A stretch of DNA of 64,000 nt from Bullifex porci (GCF_009695635.1 NZ_VUNN01000002.1:62001-126000), one strand, 5' to 3'; counted from the stretch's first letter, positions 19,589-28,467 are shown. Made by a program: numbers and translations. The notes: generated from the letters alone by a model not told the origin.

Positions 19589-20020
19589 ATGGGACAGATT
19601 AACGCACCATACGGTGCAAATGCAAAAAAGACCATTGTTGGTCGTGGCGCTTCTTCTAAGGGTAGAGCATGCGGTCGCGGTCATGATGGACAGAACAGCC
19701 GTTCAGGCGGTGGTGTTCGCCTTGGTTTCGAAGGTGGACAGATGCCTCTTTACAGACGTGTTGCACGTCGCGGCTTCTCTAATGCACCATTTAAGGTAAC
19801 TTATGAAGTTATCTCCCTTGATACTATCAGCGCAAATTATGCTGATGGAGAGACAGTTAGCCTCGAGACTCTTAAAGAGAAGGGTATCGTTAAGGGTGTA
19901 GGTGTTCAGGTTAAGGTCTTGTCAAACGGCAGCCTTACAAAGAAAGTCGCTTTTGAAGGAGTAAAGATGTCTCAGTCTGCTAAGGCAGCTGTCGAGGCAG
20001 CAGGTTGCTCCGTAAAATAA
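19589..20020 (+). CDS. rplO: 50S ribosomal protein L15
   Basis: L15 is a late assembly protein; 143 residues. The glycine-rich N-terminus (VGRGASSKGRACGRGHDGQNSRSGGGVRLGFEGGQMPLYRR) and the C-terminal VKMSQSAKAAVEAAGCSVK are typical. ATG 19589 follows the rpmD stop by one base, and GAGGAG within the rpmD end is the ribosome-binding site. Confidence 0.97.
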   Translation: MGQINAPYGANAKKTIVGRGASSKGRACGRGHDGQNSRSGGGVRLGFEGGQMPLYRRVARRGFSNAPFKVTYEVISLDTISANYADGETVSLETLKEKGIVKGVGVQVKVLSNGSLTKKVAFEGVKMSQSAKAAVEAAGCSVK

Positions 20021-20035
20021 TAAAAGAAGGTAATC

Positions 20036-21367
20036 ATGTCAAATTCACTCACAGATATGATGAGAATGAAGGACATCAGAACTAAAGTACTTATTACGAT
20101 CGGCTTACTTGTTGTAAGCCGTATCGGAACAGTGATTCCAATTCCTGGTATTGATCCTAACGTTCTCGAGAACTACTTCATGCTCCAGAGCAATTCCTCA
20201 ACAATTGGATTTGCGGAGTACCTGAACTTCTTCTCAGGTGGTGCTTTTAGTAACTTCTCACTGTTCATGCTCGGTGTAATGCCTTATATCAGTACACAGA
20301 TTATTGTTCAGCTTTTGATGCTAGTTGTACCTTCTCTTAAGAAGCTCGCTCAGGATCCTCATGGTAGCAAGAAGATTCAGCAATATACACGCTATGGTAC
20401 AATCCTCGTATGTATGATTCAGGCCCTAGTCGTTACTGTATATGCAAAGTCAATAGAAAGCTATGGATTTAACATTGTAACTATCGATAGCACAGTTCTA
20501 TTCACTATTGTTGCTATGATCAGTACAACAGCAGGCTCAATGCTCCTCATCTGGCTCGGTGATAAGATTACTCAGCACGGAATCGGAAACGGTATTTCTC
20601 TTTTAATCTTTGCAGGTATCGTAGCAAGAATGCCTTCTGCATTTGGTACTTTAATTAGTAGCATCTCAGCAGGTACACTCAACCCTGTAGCACTTATCCT
20701 TGTTATTATCATGTTTGTATTAGTAGTAATCATGGTTGTATTCGAGGAACAGGGACAGAGAAAGATTCCTGTAAACTATGCAAAGAGAGTAGTAGGTAGA
20801 AAGATGTACGGTGCAGGTTCATCTTATATTCCATTTAAGATTAACCCATCAGGTGTTATCCCAGTTATCTTTGCTTCTGCGCTACTTACCTTCCCGCTTC
20901 AGATTGCATCATCCCTAGGAAATAATGTAAGATGGTTGCAGTCAGTCGCTAATTTCTTAGATCCTCAGGGTGCCCCTTATCTAATTATCTACACCCTGCT
21001 GATTATAGGTTTTGCGTTCTTCTATACTCAGATCAGTTTAAATCCGATCGAGATGGCTAAGAACATCAGAGACAACGGTGGTTCAATCCCTGGCGTCAAG
21101 AACGAGAACATGGAGAAATATCTTACTAAGGTTCTCAACAGAATCGTTCTTCCTGGTGCAATTTTCCTTGCTTTCATCGCTCTGATCCCAACACTGATTC
21201 AGAAGTTCTTCAACTTCCCTGCTGCAGTAGCAATGCTCTTCGGCGGTACATCACTTATCATCATGGTTGGTGTATGCCTTGACACTGTTAGACAGCTTGA
21301 TGGTCTCATGAAGATGCATCACCACGACGGATTTGTCGGCTCAGGCCGCAAGACCAAAAAAATTTAG
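20036..21367 (+). CDS. secY: Protein translocase channel SecY
   Basis: Core of the SecYEG channel, 443 residues with ten predicted membrane helices. The plug/TM2 region ([31 protein letters not shown]), the cytoplasmic loop after TM6 ([45 protein letters not shown]) and the last helices ([31 protein letters not shown]) identify it. It sits between rplO and rpmJ, the normal place. GAAGG precedes the ATG. Confidence 0.98.
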   Translation: MSNSLTDMMRMKDIRTKVLITIGLLVVSRIGTVIPIPGIDPNVLENYFMLQSNSSTIGFAEYLNFFSGGAFSNFSLFMLGVMPYISTQIIVQLLMLVVPSLKKLAQDPHGSKKIQQYTRYGTILVCMIQALVVTVYAKSIESYGFNIVTIDSTVLFTIVAMISTTAGSMLLIWLGDKITQHGIGNGISLLIFAGIVARMPSAFGTLISSISAGTLNPVALILVIIMFVLVVIMVVFEEQGQRKIPVNYAKRVVGRKMYGAGSSYIPFKINPSGVIPVIFASALLTFPLQIASSLGNNVRWLQSVANFLDPQGAPYLIIYTLLIIGFAFFYTQISLNPIEMAKNIRDNGGSIPGVKNENMEKYLTKVLNRIVLPGAIFLAFIALIPTLIQKFFNFPAAVAMLFGGTSLIIMVGVCLDTVRQLDGLMKMHHHDGFVGSGRKTKKI

Positions 21368-21378
21368 GAGCTTTAACT

Positions 21379-21492
21379 ATGAAAGTAAGAGCAAGTGTTA
21401 AACCGATTTGTGACAAGTGCAAGGTCATCAGACGTGCAGGAGTTGTACGCATTGTCTGTGAAAACCCAAAGCACAAGCAGAGACAAAAATAA
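21379..21492 (+). CDS. rpmJ: 50S ribosomal protein L36, zinc form
   Basis: A 37-residue protein, [19 protein letters not shown] then [17 protein letters not shown]. Cys11, Cys14, Cys27 and His32 form the zinc ribbon of the C+ type. AGGAG at 21366-21370 precedes the ATG. The standard secY-rpmJ-rpsM order confirms it. Confidence 0.97.
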   Translation: MKVRASVKPICDKCKVIRRAGVVRIVCENPKHKQRQK

Positions 21493-21511
21493 TCTAGGAG
21501 GCCTTTAATAT

Positions 21512-21877
21512 ATGGCACGTATTGCAGGTGTAGACTTGCCTAATAAGGCAGTCAAGATTGCCCTGACTTATATCTATGGCATTGGTAGAGTTTCCGCTGA
21601 AGAGATTTGTAAGAAAACAAATATCGATCCGGAAGTTAGAATCAATACTCTTTCCGCTGATGATATCGCACTTTTAAGAAAGGTGATTGAAGAAGAATAT
21701 AAAATTGAAGGTCACCTCAGAACTGAAGTTGCACTCAACATCAAGCGTCTGATGGATATCGGTTGTTACCGTGGTCTCAGACACAGAAAGGGTCTTCCTG
21801 TTCGTGGTCAGAGAACTAAGACCAACGCACGTACACGCAAGGGTAAGAAAAAGACCGTTGCAGGAAAGAAGAAATAA
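21512..21877 (+). CDS. rpsM: 30S ribosomal protein S13
   Basis: S13 forms head bridges to the 50S subunit; 121 residues. [25 protein letters not shown] is the helix-two-turn-helix start; [35 protein letters not shown] is the basic C-terminal tail. AGGAGG precedes the start. Confidence 0.98.
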   Translation: MARIAGVDLPNKAVKIALTYIYGIGRVSAEEICKKTNIDPEVRINTLSADDIALLRKVIEEEYKIEGHLRTEVALNIKRLMDIGCYRGLRHRKGLPVRGQRTKTNARTRKGKKKTVAGKKK

Positions 21878-21893
21878 GGGTTAGGTAAATAGT

Positions 21894-22271
21894 ATGGCTA
21901 ATGTAAAAAGAAAAGCTAAGAAGACAGTTATTGAAGGTAATGTCTATATTCAGGCAACTTTCAACAACACTATCATCACTGTTACAGACCTTGGTGGCAA
22001 CGCACTTTCCTGGGCTTCAGCAGGTGGTCTCGGATTTAGAGGTGCTAAGAAGAGTACTCCTTATGCAGCTCAGACAACATGTGAGACAGCAGCTAAGAAG
22101 GCTATGGACTTCGGTCTCAAGGAAGTTAATGTATTCGTTAAGGGACCAGGTGTTGGTCGTGAAAGTGCAATTAGAACTCTTGGTGTTCTCGGACTCAAGG
22201 TTAAATCAATTCGCGACGTTACCCCTATTCCACATAACGGGTGCCGCCCAAGAAAGACACGTCGTGTCTGA
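21894..22271 (+). CDS. rpsK: 30S ribosomal protein S11
   Basis: S11 of the platform; 125 residues. [40 protein letters not shown] and the C-terminal [20 protein letters not shown] are diagnostic. rpsD, which in many bacteria follows rpsK, is absent here; rpoA follows after a 76-bp gap holding two hairpins. Confidence 0.98.
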   Translation: MANVKRKAKKTVIEGNVYIQATFNNTIITVTDLGGNALSWASAGGLGFRGAKKSTPYAAQTTCETAAKKAMDFGLKEVNVFVKGPGVGRESAIRTLGVLGLKVKSIRDVTPIPHNGCRPRKTRRV

Positions 22272-22280
22272 TCCAAAGAG

Positions 22281-22326
22281 GGGGCCAGCTTGGCTCCCAG
22301 GGTTTTTTGTGTTCGTTGAACACAAT
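22281..22326 (+). promoter_or_regulatory. Terminator-like hairpin pair between rpsK and rpoA
   Basis: GGGGGCCA (22281-22288) pairs with TGGCTCCC (22292-22299) around GCT and is followed by AGGG and six Ts (22304-22309). TTGTGTTC (22308-22315) then pairs with GAACACAA (22319-22326). The arrangement looks like an attenuator lowering rpoA and rplQ relative to the ribosomal genes; readthrough is required because no promoter is seen before rpoA. Confidence 0.7.
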
Positions 22327-22347
22327 ATTTAAGTATAAGGAGTAATC

Positions 22348-23403
22348 ATGGCACGTAAAAACCTACTGAAGGGTTTTAAAAAACCTACCGGTATTTCCTA
22401 TGACCAGAATGTGTTGACACCGGATTATGGTAAGTTCGTAGCTTATCCTTTTGAGAGAGGCTTTGGAACTACTGTCGGTAACACTCTTAGACGTGTTCTA
22501 CTCTCATCCATTCAGGGCTATGCGGTTACAGCTGTACAGTTCACAACCTTCTCAAACGATGGACGTGAGCCACATATTATCACAAGCGAATATGAACCAA
22601 TCCCAGGTGTTCGTGAGGATATTGCTGATATCATCGCTGCTCTAAAGAAACTTCAGATTGCTATGCCTGAGGATTGCGAAGGAACAACCTTAACAATCTC
22701 ATGCAAGGGACCTGGAATTATCACTGGTGCTGATTTCGAAAAGGATCATGTTACAATTACTAACAAGGATCTTGAGATCTTCACAATGATGGATGATTGT
22801 GATCTAGAAATGGTTGTAGACATCAATCTCGGTCGTGGTTATGTTCCATCCGAACTCAATGAGAAGTATTCTGAAGACCTCGGCGTTATTTCAATTGATG
22901 CTTTCTTCTCTCCAGTAAAGAGAGTAAAGTACTCTATTGAACCAACTAGAGTAGGTCAGAGAAACGATTACGATAAACTTATCCTCGAAATCTATACAGA
23001 TGGTACAATCTCTCCAGATGATGCTCTTGCAGAAGCTGCAAAGATTATCAAGGAGCATTTCTCAATCTTTATTAATTTCGATGAAAGCCTTGTAAATAAC
23101 AATGAAGAGGTCGACGAGGAGGAAGCTAGAATTAGAAAGATTCTCGATACCTCTGTAGAAGAGCTCGAACTCACTGTTCGTTCCTCTAACTGTCTCAAGA
23201 ATGCTAACATCAGAACGATTGGAGATCTGACCAAGAAGACTGAAGAAGAAATTGCCAAGACAAGAAACTTCGGTAAGAAGTCTCTTTCTGAGATTAAGGA
23301 TAAGCTCAAGGAGTGGAATCTTTCTCTCGGCATGACTGATTACAGTATCTTAAAGACTGCTATAAAAGTTCCAGGTAACAAGGAAGAAGAAAATGAAGCA
23401 TAG
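22348..23403 (+). CDS. rpoA: RNA polymerase alpha subunit
   Basis: Alpha subunit, 351 residues: N-terminal assembly domain ([28 protein letters not shown], about residues 37-64; [13 protein letters not shown] near 150) and a C-terminal helix-hairpin-helix domain ([52 protein letters not shown]) that binds UP elements and activators. AAGGAG precedes the ATG. Its last 11 bases overlap rplQ. Confidence 0.98.
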   Translation: MARKNLLKGFKKPTGISYDQNVLTPDYGKFVAYPFERGFGTTVGNTLRRVLLSSIQGYAVTAVQFTTFSNDGREPHIITSEYEPIPGVREDIADIIAALKKLQIAMPEDCEGTTLTISCKGPGIITGADFEKDHVTITNKDLEIFTMMDDCDLEMVVDINLGRGYVPSELNEKYSEDLGVISIDAFFSPVKRVKYSIEPTRVGQRNDYDKLILEIYTDGTISPDDALAEAAKIIKEHFSIFINFDESLVNNNEEVDEEEARIRKILDTSVEELELTVRSSNCLKNANIRTIGDLTKKTEEEIAKTRNFGKKSLSEIKDKLKEWNLSLGMTDYSILKTAIKVPGNKEEENEA

Positions 23404-23800
23404 AATTGGTTTCAATGCGCTTTCACGTAATTCTAGCGAGCGCAAGGCGCTTAAGCGCAACATGGTCACATCACTCTTCAGATATGAGAGAATCGAGACC
23501 ACTAAAGCAAAGGCCCTCGAAGTTAAGAGAATGGCTGAAAAGATGATTACTCGCGCTAAGGAAGATAGTGTCCACAACCGCAGAATCATCGCAAGAGATA
23601 TCTACGATGAAGCAATCGTAGCTAAGCTCTTCAAGGAGATCGCTCCTATGTTCGCTGAACGTAAGGGTGGTTACACAAGAATCCTCAAGACAGGTAATCG
23701 TCTAGGGGATGCAGCTGAAATGGTAATCCTCGAGCTTGTAGAAAAGACAGAAAAGAAGGATGCTAAAGCTGAGAAGAAAGCTGATAAGGAAGATAAATAA
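23393..23800 (+). CDS. rplQ: 50S ribosomal protein L17
   Basis: L17 is the last gene of the superoperon; 135 residues. [46 protein letters not shown] is the L17 start. The domain ends near residue 118, and a lysine- and acid-rich tail follows ([16 protein letters not shown]-type), a variable extension. It overlaps rpoA by 11 bp, so translation is coupled. Confidence 0.97.
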   Translation: MKHRIGFNALSRNSSERKALKRNMVTSLFRYERIETTKAKALEVKRMAEKMITRAKEDSVHNRRIIARDIYDEAIVAKLFKEIAPMFAERKGGYTRILKTGNRLGDAAEMVILELVEKTEKKDAKAEKKADKEDK

Positions 23801-23842
23801 GTCTAATCCTAGAGCTTTGTAAACAGGATTTAATTCCTGAAG

Positions 23843-23871
23843 CCGTCACAGTAGGTGGCGGTTTTTTTTTT
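23843..23871 (+). terminator. Terminator of the tuf-rplQ superoperon
   Basis: CCGTCAC (23843-23849) pairs with GTGGCGG (23855-23861), one G-U pair, followed by ten Ts. A smaller hairpin (CAGGA/TCCTG, 23824-23838) lies just ahead. Confidence 0.93.
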
Positions 23872-23875
23872 ACCT

Positions 23876-24655
23876 TTAGAACAAACAAGAATCAATAATA
23901 TCCTTACCTCTGAGTATTTTAATCCACTCTCTTGGTATTGAGTCATAGCCATACTTAATACCAGCTAAGCCTCCTGCTATTGCAGTAATAGTATCTGTGT
24001 CTCCTCCTAGATTTACAGCCTTTAAGACACATTCCTTGTAGGATGAGGTAGTTGAAAAAGCATAAATAACACTATTAAAGGTGTCCTTAACAAAGCCTGT
24101 ACTCTTTATAGGCTCTTCATATGAAAGCTCTACAGCATTTCCATTAATAATATCCTGTGCTAAGCGAACATATTTAATACAAATATCGATGCTTAGCTTA
24201 TTTGCATGAGTTAAGCGTGAAACATTTGCGATCTCATCATCTGTAATATTATTTACAAAGGCTAAAGGAAGGACTCTCATTAATGAGCCATTTCCATTTG
24301 ACCAAGCATCTGTATCGCCACAAAATGGATTAATTCCATCAAATTTATGTATAGCAGACATTGTAGTATTTCCAATATCAAATACTACTCTATCTATTGC
24401 ATACTCACCATCGATGTACCATCTAGTAAAGCGCTTCATTATATCTTGATATTTTATAACTCCATACTTCTTAATAGATGCACAGGTTGCTAGAGTTAAG
24501 GATGTATCATCAGAAAAGGTACCAGCCTTTTGGTTCCACGTTCCATGACCTATCATTGTTTGACAATTAAAGGTTCCTCTCTCTTTGAATTCATAAGGAA
24601 CTCCTAATGCATCACCAATTGCGAATCCATAAATAGCGTCTTTAAGCTTACTCAT
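23876..24655 (-). CDS. ADP-ribosylglycohydrolase family protein
   Basis: A DraG/ARH-type hydrolase of 259 residues that should remove ADP-ribose from proteins or small molecules. The family's metal-binding motifs are in place: GDALGVPYEF near residue 13, SDDTSLTLA near 48, and GGDTDTITAIAGGLAG near 216. No partner transferase (DraT, DarT or similar) lies nearby, so the substrate is unknown; it may act on nucleotide-derived or nucleic-acid ADP-ribose. It is a single gene facing the rplQ terminator. A TATAAT on the minus strand ends 11 bases before the ATG and no Shine-Dalgarno is present, so the mRNA may be almost leaderless. Confidence 0.88.
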   Translation of the reverse strand: MSKLKDAIYGFAIGDALGVPYEFKERGTFNCQTMIGHGTWNQKAGTFSDDTSLTLATCASIKKYGVIKYQDIMKRFTRWYIDGEYAIDRVVFDIGNTTMSAIHKFDGINPFCGDTDAWSNGNGSLMRVLPLAFVNNITDDEIANVSRLTHANKLSIDICIKYVRLAQDIINGNAVELSYEEPIKSTGFVKDTFNSVIYAFSTTSSYKECVLKAVNLGGDTDTITAIAGGLAGIKYGYDSIPREWIKILRGKDIIDSCLF

Positions 24656-24773
24656 AGTTAAATTTTATTATAGATAAAGATAAATTTTTATCGTTTGTAA
24701 GTAAAATATATAAAAATTTAGCTATTATTTTATATTCCTTCTATTAGGTAAGAAAATTCATCTTAATACAATC

Positions 24774-25040
24774 TTGATACGAGCAAAAATACCTTATAAC
24801 ACACTTTATCCCAAAATATATATCCTTTCTAACATCAAAGGTAGTAAATGTTTAATAATGCATGTCTTAAGACACCTTAGAAGAACTGAGCAAAGGATAG
24901 ATTATAAAATTGCTATGTTTGCTAAAAACCATACAGTCATAGGATTCTTTATCTTATTTGTATTAGTTCCACTATTTGTACTTTCAGCTGTCTGCATCTC
25001 TACAATGGTGATTATGAATATTCTATTTTCTGTGTTTTAA
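24774..25040 (+). CDS. Small membrane protein next to kdp remnants
   Basis: The open frame runs from a TTG at 24774; a more believable start is ATG 24858, giving 60 residues. The protein has a basic N-terminal half (HLRRTEQRIDYKIAMFAKNH) and one long hydrophobic segment (IGFFILFVLVPLFVLSAVCISTMVIMN). Neither start has a good Shine-Dalgarno. I do not recognise the family. It lies 88 bp upstream of the kdpF-like gene and may once have belonged to that operon, which is otherwise decayed, so it may not be expressed. Confidence 0.45.
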   Translation: MIRAKIPYNTLYPKIYILSNIKGSKCLIMHVLRHLRRTEQRIDYKIAMFAKNHTVIGFFILFVLVPLFVLSAVCISTMVIMNILFSVF

Positions 25041-25128
25041 AATCTTTATTTCATATTTAGACCTTTCATGATTGTTTAACGTCGCTTTTAAACAAAAAGA
25101 AATAATATACCTTTCGAAGGAGTATAAA

Positions 25129-25218
25129 ATGCATATCGTTGTTTATTTAATTGGCTTTGTTATGACAGCTTTATTGCTCTGGTATTTGAAATTATTACTT
25201 AAGGGAGATGAAAAATAA
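25129..25218 (+). CDS. kdpF: KdpF-like small membrane peptide
   Basis: A 29-residue ORF, one hydrophobic helix (IVVYLIGFVMTALLLWYLKLLL) followed by KGDEK, with AAGGAG at 25117-25122. Size, composition and position immediately before kdpA (stop and start share one base, TAATGATG) match KdpF, which stabilises the KdpABC K+-pumping ATPase. The peptide itself is intact but the rest of the operon is broken, so it probably has no remaining partner. Confidence 0.7.
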   Translation: MHIVVYLIGFVMTALLLWYLKLLLKGDEK

Positions 25219-25779
25219 TGATGAGTATTATTCAATATTGTCTTTATCCAGTCATCCTAGTAGTAATTGCTCTACCACTTGGAAAATACATAAAGAAGGT
25301 AATGTTTGGTGAAAAGACCATTCTTTCAAGATTTCTTAATCCAGTAGAAGCACTTATCTACCGTATCACTGGAGTTGATGCAAGTGAGGAGATGGATTGG
25401 AAAAATACCTTTTAAGTGTATTAGCGTTCTCTCTATTTGGTCTTATCTTCCTCTTTATGCTGCAGATAGCTCAATACTATCTACCTTTAAACCCTGATAA
25501 ACTTGGAAATGTAAAGTGGGATTTAGCCTTCAATACAGCTGCAAGCTTTGTAACAAATACTAACTGGCAAGCATATTCAGGTAAGTCAACTCTGTTGGAA
25601 CCTTAGCTATAGCAGGAAGTCTATATAGTAAAAAGAAGATTAAATCCAGTTCCGGAATATTATCAACTAGTAATATACTATTTATTTTTTTACTAATATT
25701 TGTCGTCTTACTAATTGGTGCTTTAAGCTTCTTTCCTGCTCTATCATTAGGACCTTTAGCTGAATTCTTTAGTGTTTAA
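25218..25779 (+). pseudogene. kdpA: kdpA remnant with frameshift and large internal deletion
   Basis: KdpA is the K+-channel-like subunit of the Kdp ATPase, about 560 residues. The N-terminal part is clear ([23 protein letters not shown], then [14 protein letters not shown] and [20 protein letters not shown]). A one-base loss in the A-run at 25401-25405 shifts the frame. After NTNWQAYSG the sequence jumps near 25590 directly to the C-terminus ([12 protein letters not shown], then LLIGALSFFPALSLGPLAEFF), ending at TAA 25777-25779. About 380 residues, including most of the selectivity-filter repeats, are missing. It cannot make a functional subunit. Confidence 0.92.
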
Positions 25780-25792
25780 GGAGTATTAGTTT

Positions 25793-26093
25793 ATGAAAAA
25801 AATAATAGTTTAGCCGATAAAAAGATAATTACCAGAGCTATTGTCGATTCATTTAAGAAGATGGATATAAAGCCTAACCCAGTAATGTTCTTGGTATTTA
25901 TATCAGCTATATTAACAACAATACTTTAGATTGTCTCTTTATTTGGAATTAAGGATGCTTAAAGTGGATATACCTTTACAATTGCTATAATCCTTTGGTT
26001 TACAGTTTTATTTGCAAACTTTGATGAATCTGTTGCAGAGGGGCGTGGTAAGGCCCAAGCAGATATTCTCAGAGCATCTAGAAAGGATTGTTA
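25793..26093 (+). pseudogene. kdpB: kdpB remnant, N-terminal stump with stops
   Basis: An ATG at 25793 after AAGGAG opens only six codons before a stop. Further on, in another frame, a KdpB N-terminus is readable: FKKMDIKPNPVMFLVFISAILTTIL, then [32 protein letters not shown]. In-frame stops interrupt it at 25927-25929 and 25960-25962. Everything after about residue 100, including the DKTG phosphorylation site of this P-type ATPase, is gone, as are kdpC and kdpD. Confidence 0.9.
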
Positions 26094-26125
26094 GAAACTT
26101 AATTACAACGACACTTTAAACCAAT

Positions 26126-26747
26126 GATTATAAATATCTTGTAGCAGTAAATGGTGAGGAGACTATTATAGAGGCCTTTTCTCATAACCCTGATATTATG
26201 CTCCTTGATTTAGGACTTCTAGATATAGATGGAGTTGAAGTAATTAAAAAGGTTCGCTCTTGGTCTAATCTTCCTATAATAGTAATTAGTGCAAGAAGTG
26301 AGGATAGTGATAAAATTGAAGCTCTTGATGCTGGAGCTGATAATTACTTTACAAAGCCTTTTTCAATTGAGGAGCTACTTGCTAGACTACGTGTTATTCA
26401 ACGACGATTATCATATATGGCATCAAAGGGAGTAGGCGAAAGCTCTGTATTTGAAAATGGTAAGCTAAAGATAGATTATGCTTCAGGGTGTGCTTATTTA
26501 GATGGACAGGAGCTTCATTTAACTCCGATAGAGTATAAGCTTTTATGCTTGCTATCACATAATTTGGGAAAGGTATTAACTCATACCTATATAACTCAAA
26601 ATATATGGGGTAGAAGCTGGGATAATTACATTGCATTCCTTCGTGTATTTATGGCAACTCTAAGAAAGAAGCTTGAACCAACTCCTGATAGCCCTGGGTA
26701 CATCCAAACACAGCGGAATTGGCTATAGAATGCTAAAGGTTGAGTGA
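26126..26747 (+). pseudogene. kdpE: kdpE remnant, response regulator lacking its N-terminus
   Basis: KdpE is the response regulator that activates kdp under K+ limitation. Homology starts abruptly in the receiver domain (YKYLVAVNGEETIIEAF), with no start codon or the initial acidic pair; the phospho-acceptor region (IMLLDLGL), the ARSEDSDKIEALDAGADNY segment and KPFSIEEL remain. The C-terminal winged helix (LHLTPIEYKLLCLLSHNLGKVLT, and LRKKLEP) is readable. A frameshift near 26708 separates the last residues (HSGIGYRMLKVE) from the rest. It is fused to the kdpB stump by a deletion. An ATG at 26198 gives a 176-codon ORF, but that is not a complete regulator. Confidence 0.9.
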
Positions 26748-26755
26748 ATGCACTC

Positions 26756-26785
26756 TTGAAGAAGCAAAATATTTTGTCTTATCAT
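26756..26785 (+). promoter_or_regulatory. Promoter of the MATE gene, predicted leaderless
   Basis: TTGAAG (26756-26761) and TATCAT (26780-26785) are 18 bp apart. The ATG is only 7 bases after the -10, so transcription should start at or next to it; no Shine-Dalgarno is present. Confidence 0.6.
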
Positions 26786-26792
26786 CACACTT

Positions 26793-28133
26793 ATGCGTGA
26801 TATGACAACTGGTAGAGCTTATACACATCTTTGGAAGTATGCACTTCCATTGCTGCTTGGTAATTGGCTTCAGCTTGCTTATAACGCTATCGATTCAATA
26901 ATCGCAGGACGTTTTATTGGTCCTGAGGCATTAGCAGCAGAGGGTATTGCTGGTCCTGTAATGAACCTAGTAATTTTAGGTGTATCGGGTATGTGTATAG
27001 GCTCTGGTGTTTTAATGAGTGAGGCCTTTGGCGCTAAGGATTTAGATAAGCTTAAAGCAACCTTAGCTATGACACTCTCTCTTGGTGTTATTTCAGCTCT
27101 AGTTATTTCAACCTTTGGCTTTATATTTTCAGCTAATATTACTAATTTACTTCAGGTTCCAAGCGAGATAAAGGAAATAACCGCCTCATACCTTGCTATA
27201 ACATTTTTAGGAACACCCTTTACATTTATATATAATACACTCGCAGCGGGCTTAAAGAGCGCAGGTGACACTAAAACTCCTCTTAAGTTTTTAGCCTTCT
27301 CAGCAATATTAAATGCACTGTTAGATGTTATCTTTATCGGCTTTTTAGGCTTTGGAATTATTTGCTCAGCTACGACAACTGTAGTTGCAGAGGGAGTCTC
27401 TGCGATCCTTGCTATTTACCACATATGGTTTAAGGAAAAAGCAATTTGTCCAAATATTTCATCCTTTAAATTTGATAAGGAAGAAATTAAAAAAATCTTT
27501 GCATATGGAGCTCCTTCAGCACTACAGCAAGCAATTCAACCAATTTGTAAGGTCCTAATACAGGGTAGAGTTAATATGCTTGGAGTTTCATCAATTGCAG
27601 CATATAATGCAGCAACTAAGCTTGATGACTTTGCATGTATCCCTGAGCAGGGAATTGGCTCAGCGATATCAACATATGAAGCTCAGAATAGGGGAGCAAA
27701 TAAGAAAGATCGCCTATTAAAGGGTTTAAAAGCAGGTTTATTACTTGAAGCTATATATGGTGCCATCATATTAGTTTTTACATATCTTTTTAGAAAGCCA
27801 ATTATTTCAATGTTTGTAACAGGTGAAAGTGCTGAGAGTGTTATTGCACTTGGAACTCAATATCTTGGGTACATGGCATTCTTCTATATCCTTCCAGGCT
27901 TAACTAATGGTATGCAAGGCTTCTTTAGAGGTATGGGTAGGATGAAGCTTTCTGCATTAAATACATTTATTCAAGCTTCAATAAGAACTGTTGCAACCTT
28001 TATCCTCGCTCCTATTTTTGGAATATCGGGAATAGCATTTTCTTGTGCAATTGGCTGGAGCGTAATGCTTATATTCATGATTTTTAAATGCTATTTCCTA
28101 TGCAAAAAAGAAAGCTTATCAATGAAATATTGA
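26793..28133 (+). CDS. MATE family multidrug efflux transporter
   Basis: Twelve-helix exporter of 446 residues, coupled to Na+ or H+. The start TTGRAYTHLWKYALPLLLGNWLQLAYNAIDSIIAGRFIGPEALAAEG is typical of the DinF/NorM-like branch common in gut bacteria, and the second half repeats the fold (IFAYGAPSALQQAIQPICKVLIQGRVNMLG). Start codon: ATG 26793, with an in-frame ATG at 26802 as alternative. It begins right after the kdpE remnant, with its own promoter. Its TGA stop overlaps the -35 box of the first antisense-RNA gene. The substrate cannot be read from sequence. Confidence 0.9.
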   Translation: MRDMTTGRAYTHLWKYALPLLLGNWLQLAYNAIDSIIAGRFIGPEALAAEGIAGPVMNLVILGVSGMCIGSGVLMSEAFGAKDLDKLKATLAMTLSLGVISALVISTFGFIFSANITNLLQVPSEIKEITASYLAITFLGTPFTFIYNTLAAGLKSAGDTKTPLKFLAFSAILNALLDVIFIGFLGFGIICSATTTVVAEGVSAILAIYHIWFKEKAICPNISSFKFDKEEIKKIFAYGAPSALQQAIQPICKVLIQGRVNMLGVSSIAAYNAATKLDDFACIPEQGIGSAISTYEAQNRGANKKDRLLKGLKAGLLLEAIYGAIILVFTYLFRKPIISMFVTGESAESVIALGTQYLGYMAFFYILPGLTNGMQGFFRGMGRMKLSALNTFIQASIRTVATFILAPIFGISGIAFSCAIGWSVMLIFMIFKCYFLCKKESLSMKY

Positions 28134-28157
28134 CTACAAATTAAAAAGAGATAGAAT
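28130..28157 (+). promoter_or_regulatory. Promoter of small RNA copy 1
   Basis: TTGACT (28130-28135), 16-bp spacer, TAGAAT (28152-28157). The -35 overlaps the MATE stop codon. Confidence 0.75.
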
Positions 28158-28163
28158 AATAGT

Positions 28164-28259
28164 TGAAGTGGCATAGCCGATAGACGGCTAGTTACCTCAG
28201 AAATATGGATTGGTTAATCCCGCTTCCTGTTGGTACTAGAATGGCGGGATGTTTTTTTT
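28164..28259 (+). ncRNA. Small RNA copy 1 (candidate antitoxin RNA)
   Basis: About 96 nt from a predicted start near 28164 to the terminator. The 5' part holds GTGGCATAGCC and the hairpin TAGCCG-ATAGA-CGGCTA, then GTTACCTCAGAA. The 3' part is an intrinsic terminator: ATCCCGC (28217-28223) with GCGGGAT (28244-28250), then eight Ts. The apical loop contains UUGG, a YUNR U-turn as used by many antisense RNAs for first contact. The opposite strand here has only a broken copy of the peptide gene, so this copy could act in trans on the intact one. Confidence 0.72.
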
Positions 28260-28261
28260 CA

Positions 28262-28330
28262 TTGTAGAAATAAGCTCTATCACAGATGGGTAGAGTTTTT
28301 TAGTAAAATATTTAGCTCATATAAAATAGA
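28262..28330 (-). pseudogene. Truncated duplicate of the small peptide gene
   Basis: On the minus strand the C-terminal half of the neighbouring 40-residue peptide can be read (SVIELISTMKK), but the start, ribosome-binding site and N-terminal hydrophobic half are missing and an eight-base A-run (28252-28259) shifts the frame relative to the intact gene. Confidence 0.65.
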
Positions 28331-28339
28331 TAAGGAATA

Positions 28340-28367
28340 TTGACTATAAATTAAAAAGAGATAGAAT
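28340..28367 (+). promoter_or_regulatory. Promoter of small RNA copy 2
   Basis: TTGACT (28340-28345), 16-bp spacer, TAGAAT (28362-28367); same design as copy 1. Confidence 0.75.
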
Positions 28368-28373
28368 AATATA

Positions 28374-28467
28374 TAGAGTGGCATAGCCGATAGACGGCTA
28401 GTTACCTCAGAATTGCAGAAAATTAATCCCGCTTCCTGTTGGTACCAGAATGGCGGGATGTTTTTTT
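28374..28467 (+). ncRNA. Small RNA copy 2, antisense to the peptide gene
   Basis: About 94 nt. It has the same 5' elements as copy 1, and a terminator pairing ATCCCGC (28426-28432) with GCGGGAT (28453-28459), followed by seven Ts. Its 3' 45 bases are complementary to the last 15 codons of the minus-strand peptide gene, so the two RNAs overlap tail to tail. The loop TTGGTAC has the U-turn motif. The layout is that of convergent type I systems such as par (fst) and txpA-RatA. Confidence 0.75.

Noticed and set aside
25218-25606. Programmed frameshift in kdpA
   Set aside because: A single A-run slip could be programmed, but the large deletion just after it and the broken kdpB and kdpE show plain decay.
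26198-26728. Intact OmpR-type response regulator
   Set aside because: The ORF begins in the middle of the receiver domain and ends after a frameshift; homology to KdpE continues on both sides out of frame, so it is a pseudogene.
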